From the NCBI GenBank assembly GCA_964534765.1, contig CAZHRJ010000008.1, positions 1-41,699 on the forward strand: a stretch of DNA of 41,699 bases. The letters are read 5' to 3'. This stretch comes from CAZHRJ01 sp964534765. GTDB taxonomy: Bacteria > Lindowbacteria > 2-12-FULL-62-27. Under the pieces are notes generated by a model. The model ran no database searches and had not been told where the DNA came from. It worked only from the letters and a program-made list of their open reading frames with translations. Numbering within the stretch: position 1 is the first letter of the stretch; each line of letters begins with the position of its first letter. Below, in pieces: positions 19,487 through 26,539 of this stretch. Both the position numbers and the translations under genes were made by a program.

Positions 19487-19666
19487 CTATCGAGCCTGAG
19501 CCGGAATTTTATCGTACTTATCGATAAACGCCCGGATCGCCTCGATGTGCTCCATAATGAGCTTGGCCTTTTTGAGGCCGAACTTGAGGCCGAACTGATC
19601 CATTTCGTCACGGTAAAGCCCAAGCATGGGTTTGCCGTTGAATTCAGATTCTCTGGCCAGGGTCAT
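19487..19666 (-). CDS. Small uncharacterised protein, 59 residues
   Basis: I do not recognise this family. The protein is mostly helical and charged: a short N-terminal piece (MTLARESEFNGKPMLGLYR) and an amphipathic helix with FGLKKAKLIMEHIEAIRAFI. It is very likely real: ATG 19666 follows a full GGAGGTGAT ribosome site, and that site overlaps the TGA of the upstream MerR-type regulator (19673-19675), so the two are translationally coupled. It has no signal peptide or membrane segment. A direct partner or co-regulator of the MerR protein is a reasonable inference. It lies upstream of recA, with the recA promoter just after its stop. Confidence 0.72.
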   Translation of the reverse strand: MTLARESEFNGKPMLGLYRDEMDQFGLKFGLKKAKLIMEHIEAIRAFIDKYDKIPAQAR

Positions 19667-19672
19667 GGGACA

Positions 19673-20269
19673 TCACCTCCACTGTTTTAGGAGCGAGTCA
19701 AAGCTCGCCGACATTTTGTCCAGATGATCGGAAATGGGCCCCGGGGTGACGCTAAGATCGAGCGACAGATACACCCCCGGAGCCAGCTTATATATATGGA
19801 GAGGCGGTCGGTCCGCCGGGGCCGACTGTTGGGGTGGTACCTGCGTGGATGCGGGATGGCGGTCAGAGGCCGCGGGTCTGGGCCAGAAATCCAGGGACGG
19901 ATCCTGCTGAGCCTGACGGACCGCCTGTTGAAGGATGCCCGGGGGAACGGTGGAGATGGCGGTCAGGTCGGATAGGGAGGCGTGTTTGAGTTTATCGCGG
20001 ATCTGGCGGATGGTCAGACCTCTGGATTGAAGGCGTTTGATGGCCAGCAGTTCGAGCAGGTGCCTGCGGCCGTAGAAAGCGCGCCGGCCGTCGAAACGGG
20101 TGGGGGGAGACAGAAGCCCGATTGAGGAATAGAACCGCGCGGTGCGTTCGTCAGGGACTTCGCGAACCCGCGATGGCAGCTCGTCGATACGGACGGAGAG
20201 GAGGACTCGATTGAGAGCGAAGAGGAGGTTTCGGAGCCTGAGATCTGAGGGGCGGTGTGATTTTTTCAT
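19673..20269 (-). CDS. MerR-family transcription regulator
   Basis: This is a 198-residue regulator with a MerR winged helix at about residues 26-98 (VREVPDERTARFYSSIGLLSPP and FYGRRHLLELLAIKRLQSRG). A Pro/Gln-rich linker follows (about 125-155), then a short C-terminal domain (IYKLAPGVYLSLDLSV). It has no cysteines for metal sensing, so the signal is unknown. The first 25 residues before the helix-turn-helix are longer than usual, but no later start codon is available. ATG 20269 has no ribosome site and lies 9 bases after the -10 box, so the mRNA should be nearly leaderless. A perfect 20-bp palindrome sits in the promoter spacer and is the likely autoregulatory operator. A 59-residue gene is coupled downstream. 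Confidence 0.85.
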   Translation of the reverse strand: MKKSHRPSDLRLRNLLFALNRVLLSVRIDELPSRVREVPDERTARFYSSIGLLSPPTRFDGRRAFYGRRHLLELLAIKRLQSRGLTIRQIRDKLKHASLSDLTAISTVPPGILQQAVRQAQQDPSLDFWPRPAASDRHPASTQVPPQQSAPADRPPLHIYKLAPGVYLSLDLSVTPGPISDHLDKMSASFDSLLKQWR

Positions 20270-20278
20270 CTTGGGGAT

Positions 20279-20307
20279 ATCATAACACTGTTATATAACA
20301 GTGTCAA
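20279..20307 (-). promoter_or_regulatory. merR promoter with 20-bp palindromic operator
   Basis: The minus strand has TTGACA (20302-20307), exactly 17 bases, TATGAT (20279-20284). A perfect palindrome, ACACTGTT-ATAT-AACAGTGT (20285-20304), fills the spacer and takes in the end of the -35 box. MerR proteins bind between -35 and -10, usually with 19-20 base spacing when they activate; the 17-base spacing here fits repression of its own gene. Confidence 0.82.
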
Positions 20308-20585
20308 ATAGAATTACCAGTATACTGTTTAAGTCGATGAAAATCAGTGTAGAACAATGTCTTGGTATGAGATGGTGAAGGGGAAACTTACAGCAGAGAC
20401 GCAGAGTTACAAGTCCGGGAGGATTTATAATCGGCTGGCCGATCTCATCTGTTCCGGCAGCGGCAATCCGACAACCTCCGTCACCCTTCGTCGTCTCCGT
20501 TTCCTCTATGCCGCCCGCGCCGGAAAGATTTCGGAAAAATTGATAGAAGAAACCAGGCGTGAGAAATGAAGGAGGGACAGGTGCG
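20308..20585. other. Non-coding spacer with GCAGAGACGCAGAG-type repeat
   Basis: I see no gene in this stretch. An open plus-strand frame of 70 codons (20357-20569) reads as low-complexity Arg/Ser-rich sequence and has no ribosome site. The motif GCAGAGACGCAGAG (20393-20406) recurs in a related form at 25031-25069 and resembles degenerate intergenic repeats found in many bacterial genomes. Confidence 0.5.
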
Positions 20586-20900
20586 CTACAGGTCAATGTC
20601 CAGCGCGAAGACGAGAGCCTGGTTGAGTTCCCGAATTTTATCCGGAGGCAGGATGCCGATGCGCGCGGTAAGGTCTGATTTGGGAAGTGTCTGGATGAGG
20701 TCGACGTTGATGACGGACGGCTTGGACAGCCAGACCTCGCGTCCTACCGGTATTTCAACAGGGATTTTTCTGATGCGCGACGTTACGGGCGCAACGCTCA
20801 CGAACTCACGCACGTCGACAGCCGAGTTTCGGGTGAGCACCACAACGGGATGCCGTTTGGTTTTGGGGAGATTGGCCCACCATATTTCCCCCCGCCTCAT
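20586..20900 (-). CDS. MazF/PemK-type endoribonuclease toxin
   Basis: This is a 104-residue toxin of the MazF/PemK family. Seen: the opening RRGEIWWANLPKTKRHPVVVL, the V-VAPVTS strand with basic residues after it, and the end with LTARIGILPPDKIRELNQALVFALD. MazF proteins cut mRNA at short specific sites. The start overlaps the antitoxin stop by 4 bases (ATGA), the standard antitoxin-first order. The last residues match the common length. The arginine and serine/threonine of the family's active groove are present at expected places (R3 and T40-S41 region). Confidence 0.92.
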   Translation of the reverse strand: MRRGEIWWANLPKTKRHPVVVLTRNSAVDVREFVSVAPVTSRIRKIPVEIPVGREVWLSKPSVINVDLIQTLPKSDLTARIGILPPDKIRELNQALVFALDIDL

Positions 20901-21166
20901 CCGTACGGCGCCTCATCATCCCACAGGCGCGCATAGACCTCCGCGGGTGGCAGCGGCTCATCGCCGGTTTCAGGCATCGCCCGGTACCCCCGCCGATCCC
21001 GCCGGATCCGCTCCCGGCGCTTCATTTCCTCAAACGAAAACCGTACGATCCTCCGAAACACAGCGCTTCGCGTCTCGCCCGTTCTCCGTCGGATACGCTC
21101 GATCTCATTCAAGAGGGGAGGAGGGATCGTGATCGTGACCCGTTCCACAGCCTTCGCAGATTTCAT
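20897..21166 (-). CDS. Ribbon-helix-helix antitoxin partner of MazF-type toxin
   Basis: This is an 89-residue antitoxin. The first half has a ribbon-helix-helix pattern (VERVTITIPPPLLNEIERIRRRTGETRSAVFRRIV) for DNA binding; the second half is charged and probably wraps the toxin. It should neutralise the downstream nuclease and repress the operon. ATG 21166 is chosen over ATG 21187 because the latter lies inside the promoter spacer, and the -10 box ends 6 bases before ATG 21166. The mRNA should thus start at or next to the start codon, without a ribosome site. The 3' end overlaps the toxin gene by 4 bases. Confidence 0.85.
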   Translation of the reverse strand: MKSAKAVERVTITIPPPLLNEIERIRRRTGETRSAVFRRIVRFSFEEMKRRERIRRDRRGYRAMPETGDEPLPPAEVYARLWDDEAPYG

Positions 21167-21201
21167 ACTTGGATCATACGATTTCATACGAAGGTTGTCA
21201 A
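21159..21201 (-). promoter_or_regulatory. Toxin-antitoxin promoter with 21-base-spaced direct repeats
   Basis: The minus strand has TTGACA (21196-21201), 17 bases, TATGAT (21173-21178), then 6 bases to the antitoxin ATG. The 10-base sequence GATTTCATAC (plus strand) occurs at 21159-21168 and 21180-21189, exactly 21 bases apart (two DNA turns), with a related TCATACG between them. This suits binding of two ribbon-helix-helix dimers. Confidence 0.75.
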
Positions 21202-21225
21202 ATCATCAGGCGCCGGGTCTCCTCA

Positions 21226-21365
21226 TTCGCGTTTTCACCGGATGGCCGAGCGCCGGCGATGACAGGTGGGGTGCCGACGACGACAAACAAAGCTACCTCC
21301 TCCCCATCGACGCCAACCCCGACTTTCCGGCCGGTACTGCCTACCGCCTCGAGGCCCTCTACTGA
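21226..21365 (+). pseudogene. 3' fragment of an unidentified protein gene
   Basis: The last 45 or so codons of a plus-strand gene survive, ending in TGA 21363-21365. Nearly every codon ends in G or C and the peptide looks natural (SYLLPIDANPDFPAGTAYRLEALY). There is no start, and the upstream part is replaced by the toxin-antitoxin promoter. I do not recognise the parent protein. It faces the end of the FapA-like gene. Confidence 0.5.
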
Positions 21366-21375
21366 GAAGGTTTTT

Positions 21376-22815
21376 TTAGCCGAGGTCGATTTCTTTAAAA
21401 TCCGAGAAGCCGATTTCTTTTTTATCGCGATTCAACCAGAATCGGGTGGAGGTGAAGTCTTTGGGGAGAGTCAGGGAATAGTCGAGGATGGAGATCTGGG
21501 AGCCGCGATGAATTTTTTCCTTAACGCTGACAAATCCGGGCTGCGCGGTTGCGGATCGTTTTTTAATATCGGCGAGTTCATTTTGAAATGTTCGCAAATC
21601 CGCGGCGTTGGATTGGGACGCGGCCTGCAGTTGGAGGAGCCGTGTTTCCTTGGGCGGCGGGAGGCGTTTGGATCGTTCTTTGAGTTTGGTCAGAGTCGAT
21701 AGTTCCTGATTGATTTTGTCCGATGATTCCTTGATATCAGATATTTTTTTTTCCAGGGCGTCGAGCCGGACCTTAACCGCCGGGTCGAGGCCGATTTCGA
21801 TGAGTGTTTTGGTCGCGGTTTCAGCGCCGATGGTATGGGCTTCGACGCAGGCGCCGGCCAGTATTCTGCCGCCGGTGATGCAGGCGTGTTTTCCGCCGCG
21901 GACCACGACATGCCGGCCGGCGGAGACATGGGAATGGAGAATGATTTCGGACACGACCACGTCCTTGCCCGCTTCGACGCGGGCGTTTTCGACGAACCGG
22001 GCCGACACCGAGCCTTTGGCCTTGATGAGCGTTTCGGGCGATCCGATGATTCCCTTTTCGATCACCACATTGCGGCCGGCATCGATAAGGGCCTTGGATA
22101 CCGTCTGAGCGACGACATCCCCCGTAGCCTTGACGGAGAATCCCTCGTGGATGGCGCCGCCGACCTGGACGGACCCGTCGAAATCGATATTGCCGATTTT
22201 AAAATCGACATCGCCTTCGCAGACCAGCACCGGTTCGACCGAAATGGACGATCCCTGAATGGAGACGTGGCCCGCGCAGGCGGCCGAATAGTCGCGGCCG
22301 TCTTTGGAGACCACCACATTTTGTCCCGCGGCCGGCGCAAGGTCCTTGCCGGGCACGGCCTTGAGCGCCGCCGAGAAGACGTCCGATCCATCCACGCCGG
22401 CAGTGGGCGGCGTGCGGCGGATGAGGACCTCGTCTTTTTTGGCGAAGACGAGCGAGGAGTATTCGTGGTAGTCAACGCGACCGAGTTCATTTTCCCCCTT
22501 TTTTTGTCTGGCCTTGTCGATGACGAGAAACTCGGCCTTCCCGTCCTCGCCGTTTCTGGGAGGCATACCGCGCGCGATGACGAGTGGACCGCCGTAGGAT
22601 CCGGCGGAGACGAACTCCGCGACGGCTTTGGGATCGACGCCCTGGACACCGATTTCGGTGATTTTCCTGGAGATGTCATCGAGGTCGACCGGTTTACCGC
22701 CGGTTTCCGGCGGCGAGATTTCGAGGTGGGCGGTCATTTTATCGGTGGAGATGGAGATTTGGAACGATCCATCCCGTGCCGGTTTTGGAGAAGACTCTTG
22801 TTTCTCATCCGCCAT
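21376..22815 (-). CDS. FapA/DUF342-family polymer-forming protein
   Basis: This is a 479-residue DUF342 (FapA) protein. It has an N-terminal domain (about 20-200) with VDYHEYSSLVFAKKDEVLIRRTPPTAGVDGSDVFS, and then a right-handed beta-helix of short Gly/Val-rich turns (about 200-340: VEAGKDVVVSEIILHSHVSAG and others). A coiled coil follows (about 345-420). The family's function is poorly known; it is linked to surface, motility and cell-envelope processes. The start is ATG 22815, 7 bases after AAGGAG. The gene is divergent from a secreted TPR protein over 109 bases. Confidence 0.85.
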   Translation of the reverse strand: MADEKQESSPKPARDGSFQISISTDKMTAHLEISPPETGGKPVDLDDISRKITEIGVQGVDPKAVAEFVSAGSYGGPLVIARGMPPRNGEDGKAEFLVIDKARQKKGENELGRVDYHEYSSLVFAKKDEVLIRRTPPTAGVDGSDVFSAALKAVPGKDLAPAAGQNVVVSKDGRDYSAACAGHVSIQGSSISVEPVLVCEGDVDFKIGNIDFDGSVQVGGAIHEGFSVKATGDVVAQTVSKALIDAGRNVVIEKGIIGSPETLIKAKGSVSARFVENARVEAGKDVVVSEIILHSHVSAGRHVVVRGGKHACITGGRILAGACVEAHTIGAETATKTLIEIGLDPAVKVRLDALEKKISDIKESSDKINQELSTLTKLKERSKRLPPPKETRLLQLQAASQSNAADLRTFQNELADIKKRSATAQPGFVSVKEKIHRGSQISILDYSLTLPKDFTSTRFWLNRDKKEIGFSDFKEIDLG

Positions 22816-22924
22816 GATCGACTCCTTCCGCGTTTACCTGACTTATCGGCCTTTGCCGGTCTGAACAAAACCTCCGTGAGAGGAAGCGCCCCCGCGGGCA
22901 TTTCATATGATAGAAGGATTCCAA

Positions 22925-24997
22925 ATGGCGGCGGGTCAGTATCAGGGGACAAGAATCTTGATATTATGTTTTTTTGCCGCGATCGGGATGGCAACCGCGG
23001 CTGACGGCGGAGTTCTTTACCGGAACACGTTTGACACGCCCATTCCCGTAGGCGGCGACCCGATTCTGGCGGGATCAGAGGGCGTGCGAATGGAGGGCGG
23101 GCTCATCAGCGTGGCGTATTCATCGGAGCAGACGGCGCCGCCGGGTGGTGTGGAGGTGACGCTGCCCGAGTCGCCGACCGATCCGGCCGAGCGGCGGATT
23201 GAGATGACTTTTTTGGGCGGCGGCACGGACATCTCCAATTCTCTCTTTATCAGCTACGCGGTGAGCCCAGGCGATGGATGGCTGCTTCCGCCTCTGCCCG
23301 CGGGCGCGACCTTCGGCGCGACGCGGTCCGGGTACATCATGCGGCTGATCCGGCACGGTGACGGGAGCAATGAGATCAAACTCTATCGCGCCGACGGCGG
23401 CTGGACCAACGAGTTGAAATCGGACTGGACAGTGCCGTTCAATCCTGTCACGGCCCTGCGGAAGATCGAAATACTCCACCGGCAAGACGGCGAGCACCGG
23501 ATTACCGCCCGATTCGACACCGGAATCCCGATTGAGAGGACGTATCGATTCGAGGACGCCCAGTATCCGCCCGGCGGGAACCGGCGGGGTCTGCAGGTCA
23601 TTGCGAAAGGGCATACCGGTCTTCGGAACACCGTGCGTGTGTACACCGACACATGGCTGGTCACTGATGCGGCCCTTGCTTCGTCCGAAAAGTCCGCCGT
23701 CCCGCGGGCGAAGCCCGCCGGACCGCCGGACCGCCGCGGCGGCACGAATGTTGATACGGACCATGCGTTGACGAAGGCCGGGATACATTATGAGAAAGGC
23801 GAACTTGCCGCCGGTCGGGACCTCTGTGTTGGCCTCATCGATCAGGACAGCATGAATTCAGACGCGTTGGATCTTCTGGGCCGGATCGAGGCGTCGATGG
23901 GCAATTTTTCGAGCGCGCATCGATATACAACCCGGGCGTTGGATATCCGGAGGGAGAAGCACGGATCCGATCATCCGAAGGTAGCGGAGAGTTTAACGCA
24001 TCTAGGGCGGATCCATGGCGTAAGGGATCCGTTTGAAGCTGAATCCCTGTACCAATCGTCTCAGGCGATCCGGGAAAAAACTCTCGGCCCGGATCATCCG
24101 TCCATCGCCGAGAATCTGGCGGATCTGGCGGCGCTTTATCAGCGGCAGAATCGATGGCCGGAGGCGCAGCTGCTCTATGAGCGGGCATTGTCTATCCGGG
24201 AGAAGGATCAGGGCACTGGCCAGTGGGACCTATCGAACCTGCTGGCCGTGATGGCGAAGCTGTACCGGGACATGGATCAATACGACACGGCGGAACGAGC
24301 CTACCGTCGCGCGCTGGATATAGGCGAGAAAGTCAAGGGCCGTGATTCACCGGATCTGATGGGCATCATGCGAAATCTGGCGCACTTTTATCGAACGTAC
24401 GAACGGGACGACAAGGCGGCGCCGTTGAACGAAAGACTGGTCGGCATCATGGAAAAATCGTTGGGCCCCTACCATACGGACGTGGCGGACAACCTGAACG
24501 ATCTGGCCATCATCTATCATTTTCAAGGCCGGCATGCCGAAGCCGAGCGAGGATTCCGGCGAGTCATCGAGATTCGAGAGCGATCTCTCGGCAAGGACAA
24601 TCCGAAAACGGGAGGCGCCGTCTTCAACATGGCGCTGGCGATTTATGCCCAGGGACGAATTTCCGAGGCCGGGCCGCATTATGAGCGATCCCTGGCCATC
24701 ATGGAAAAAGACGTGGGACTGGAACATCCGGTGCTGGTGGACGCTCTCAACAATCTCGCGGCCGTGTATTACGCCGAGGGCCGATACGCCAAGGCTGAGC
24801 CGTTGTTCCGACGTGCCCTGGCCATCCACGAGAAGAGCCAGTCGGGCGAGCCGCGGCCGGAGATGGCGAACGTCCTGGAGAATCTTTCGAATCTATACCG
24901 GGCAATGGACCGGCCGATCGAATCGGAGTTTTATGGGCAGCGCATGCGGAAGATTCGTGAAAAGCATGCCGTGTCGGAAAGAAAGGGCGGCAGATGA
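22925..24997 (+). CDS. Secreted kinesin-light-chain-type TPR protein
   Basis: This is a 690-residue exported protein. A signal peptide is visible (TRILILCFFAAIGMATA, cleavage near residue 26). Residues about 30-250 look like a beta-sandwich of lectin/LamG type, with RNTFDTPIPVGG and a polar end. Residues about 275-680 are nine or so 42-residue TPRs of the kinesin-light-chain form (ALDIRREKHGSDHPKVAESL, AIREKTLGPDHPSIAENLAD), each with the HP signature. ATG 22925 is chosen: AAGGA lies 7 bases before it, and an upstream in-frame ATG (22907) is within a TATGAT -10-like box. A sandwich domain joined to kinesin-light-chain TPRs and exported suggests protein binding at the surface or periplasm; partner unknown. 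Confidence 0.85.
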   Translation: MAAGQYQGTRILILCFFAAIGMATAADGGVLYRNTFDTPIPVGGDPILAGSEGVRMEGGLISVAYSSEQTAPPGGVEVTLPESPTDPAERRIEMTFLGGGTDISNSLFISYAVSPGDGWLLPPLPAGATFGATRSGYIMRLIRHGDGSNEIKLYRADGGWTNELKSDWTVPFNPVTALRKIEILHRQDGEHRITARFDTGIPIERTYRFEDAQYPPGGNRRGLQVIAKGHTGLRNTVRVYTDTWLVTDAALASSEKSAVPRAKPAGPPDRRGGTNVDTDHALTKAGIHYEKGELAAGRDLCVGLIDQDSMNSDALDLLGRIEASMGNFSSAHRYTTRALDIRREKHGSDHPKVAESLTHLGRIHGVRDPFEAESLYQSSQAIREKTLGPDHPSIAENLADLAALYQRQNRWPEAQLLYERALSIREKDQGTGQWDLSNLLAVMAKLYRDMDQYDTAERAYRRALDIGEKVKGRDSPDLMGIMRNLAHFYRTYERDDKAAPLNERLVGIMEKSLGPYHTDVADNLNDLAIIYHFQGRHAEAERGFRRVIEIRERSLGKDNPKTGGAVFNMALAIYAQGRISEAGPHYERSLAIMEKDVGLEHPVLVDALNNLAAVYYAEGRYAKAEPLFRRALAIHEKSQSGEPRPEMANVLENLSNLYRAMDRPIESEFYGQRMRKIREKHAVSERKGGR

Positions 24998-25030
24998 GAA
25001 GTGGTACATCTGCGAACAAGGAGGAATTGA

Positions 25031-25069
25031 CCGCAGAGGCGCAGAGATGACGCGGAGTTGACGCAGAGG
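25031..25069. repeat. GCAGAGGCGCAGAG-type dispersed repeat
   Basis: A degenerate repeat (CCGCAGAGGCGCAGAG, then CGCGGAG and CGCAGAGG) lies between the TPR gene and the cell-division genes. It shares its core and orientation with 20393-20406. No ORF or transposase goes with it. Confidence 0.5.
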
Positions 25070-25112
25070 ATGAAGAAGATTTTATAGAGAAGGATTTCGT
25101 AAGGGTTTCCCC

Positions 25113-25141
25113 TTGACGGATGGGGAGGCGGGAAGTTACAG
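25113..25141 (+). promoter_or_regulatory. Candidate promoter for zapB-like/zapA/rnhB/RT operon
   Basis: TTGACG (25113-25118), 17 bases, TTACAG (25136-25141) lies 27 bases before the GTG start of the first gene of the operon. The -10 is weak. Another TTGACG-TTATAG pair lies about 55 bases upstream. Low certainty. Confidence 0.3.
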
Positions 25142-25168
25142 GGGGAATAGAGATGGGGAGCCCGAGAA

Positions 25169-25396
25169 GTGGAAGATCTGACGATCCGAATTGAGGAGCA
25201 GGTCGACGAGCTGATCCGGTTGAAGGAAACCCGGGACCGGGAGAATACGGTTCTGCGCCGGGAGAACGAACGCCTCCGGAACACCCTCTCCGAACTCACT
25301 CTGGAACGCGACACCCTGGCCGGCCGCGTGAAACTCAGCGCATCCCACGTCGAAAACGCTTTGACCCGGCTGAAACACATGACCGAGGAGTTCTGA
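25169..25396 (+). CDS. Small coiled-coil protein, ZapB-like
   Basis: This is a 75-residue protein that is a single charged coiled coil from about residue 5 to 60 (EEQVDELIRLKETRDRENT, then LRRENERLRNTLSELTLERD). Length, composition and position directly before zapA match ZapB-like cell-division factors, but coiled coils carry little family signal, so the symbol is left blank. The start is GTG 25169, 9 bases after GGGAG. It would act at the division ring with ZapA. It opens a run of plus-strand genes up to 30.3 kb. Confidence 0.7.
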   Translation: MEDLTIRIEEQVDELIRLKETRDRENTVLRRENERLRNTLSELTLERDTLAGRVKLSASHVENALTRLKHMTEEF

Positions 25397-25469
25397 TGTT
25401 CCCGCCGCGGCCGAGCACCGGGCGGTCCATCCCGGCCGTCTTAAACGGTGTGGCGCACCCTTCGTCAAA

Positions 25470-25514
25470 CAGTACATCCTGTACTGCTCCGGGTACGGCG
25501 CCATCCGTGGCGCC
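25470..25514 (+). other. Two hairpins between zapB-like and zapA genes
   Basis: Two perfect stems lie in the 129-base gap: CAGTAC/GTACTG (25470-25475 with 25481-25486) and GGCGCCA/TGGCGCC (25497-25503 with 25508-25514). The second ends 11 bases before the zapA ATG, where no ribosome site is seen. They may tune zapA translation. They do not form a T-run terminator, and I cannot show a 6S RNA fold. Confidence 0.4.
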
Positions 25515-25525
25515 TTATCCCTGAC

Positions 25526-25834
25526 ATGGCCAGTGTTGAGGTTTTGATCCTTGGCAAGTCGCACGTTTTTGAGACCCCTGGAAATCCCGACCGTGTGCGT
25601 GCGGCGGCGCGACTTTTGGAACGGAAACTGAATACCGTATCGGAAGTGTACGGTCTGATATCGAACGAGCAGATGCTGACGCTGGCGGCCCTGAATCTGG
25701 CTGAGGAACTGATGAGGCTGAAGCAGGAGACGAAACTGGACCATGTGGAGGATTTTCTGAAGGGCCTCACGGAACGGCTGGACCTGGCTTTGAGGGCCGA
25801 ACCCCGGGCCGGGAAAGCAGCGCCGCCGGCATGA
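25526..25834 (+). CDS. zapA: Cell division protein ZapA
   Basis: This is a 102-residue ZapA. Seen: the N-terminal strand VEVLILGKSHVFETPGNPDRV, the helix AARLLERKLNTVSE, and the tail coiled coil AALNLAEELMRLKQE. ZapA binds FtsZ and bundles its filaments at the division site. ATG 25526 begins the conserved domain; the frame is open further upstream but that part is a Leu/Arg-rich read-through of the hairpin region. No ribosome site is evident. The stop overlaps the start of rnhB (ATGA), so the two are coupled. The Pro/Ala end is unconserved. Confidence 0.9.
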   Translation: MASVEVLILGKSHVFETPGNPDRVRAAARLLERKLNTVSEVYGLISNEQMLTLAALNLAEELMRLKQETKLDHVEDFLKGLTERLDLALRAEPRAGKAAPPA

Positions 25835-26460
25835 AACGGATCATGGGTGTGGACGAAGCGGGCCGAGGTCCGGTGTTGGGACCGCTAGTGGTGGGCGCGG
25901 TGGTAGCGGAGGAATCGTCGATGGAAGGATTCCGGGAGCTGGGCGTGCGGGATTCGAAGGCGTTGACTCGGAAGGCCCGTGAACGGATCTACGACCGGCT
26001 GGTGGAGCGATACCGGCTGGAATACGAGCTCATTTTGCCGGCCGCGATCAATCATCCGGACTCCAACCTGAGCCAGCTGGAGTACGACACGGTCAGTGTC
26101 CTGGTGGCACGTCATGAGCCGGACCTGCTGGTGGTGGACGCTTTTTTGCCGCCGGAGAAGCTGGCGAAGCGCCTGACGCGGCAATTTCCGAGCGTAGCGG
26201 TGATCGCCGAGTGGAAGGCGGACGAGAATTATCCGATCGTGTCGGCGGCGTCGATCGTTGCGAAAGTGATCCGGGACCGCGAGGTTGATCGGTTGAAGGA
26301 CATCCACGGCGACCTGGGATCGGGATATCCGGGCGATCCGAAGACGAAGACATGGCTGAAGCGCGAACTTTTGAAGAACCGGCTGGTGGTTCAGCATTTG
26401 CCTGAGTGCGTGCGGGTGAAATGGTCGACGGTGCGGCGACTGAGGGATGAGCCGCCCTGA
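25831..26460 (+). CDS. rnhB: Ribonuclease HII, archaeal/eukaryotic type
   Basis: This is a 209-residue type 2 RNase H, which cuts RNA in RNA-DNA hybrids and single ribonucleotides in DNA. Catalytic residues are present: Asp8 and Glu9 in GVDEAGRG, Asp103 in LLVVDAF, and Asp131 in KADENYP. The detail is that of archaeal and eukaryotic RNase H2: GRGPVLGPLV where bacteria have GRGPLAGPV, and SGYPGDPKTKTWL near the end where bacteria have a GYGTKEH motif. So it was probably acquired from an archaeon or belongs to an early branch. It overlaps zapA and lies 79 bases before a Minf_1886 gene and the RT. It could serve the cell or the RT. Confidence 0.93.
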   Translation: MKRIMGVDEAGRGPVLGPLVVGAVVAEESSMEGFRELGVRDSKALTRKARERIYDRLVERYRLEYELILPAAINHPDSNLSQLEYDTVSVLVARHEPDLLVVDAFLPPEKLAKRLTRQFPSVAVIAEWKADENYPIVSAASIVAKVIRDREVDRLKDIHGDLGSGYPGDPKTKTWLKRELLKNRLVVQHLPECVRVKWSTVRRLRDEPP

Positions 26461-26539
26461 TGGGACGGATGCCAACCGTAGTCCTGGCAAAGGAGGGCTG
26501 TACATCTCGGCATTCCTCAGCTATAAACGGGACGCCATC

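Noticed and set aside
20357..20569. 70-codon plus-strand frame in the merR/mazF gap
   Set aside because: It has no ribosome site, low-complexity composition and spans the dispersed repeat; its codon use does not match the window.
25397..25525. 6S RNA gene before zapA
   Set aside because: The gap is short for 6S RNA and shows two separate small hairpins rather than one long rod with a central bubble.
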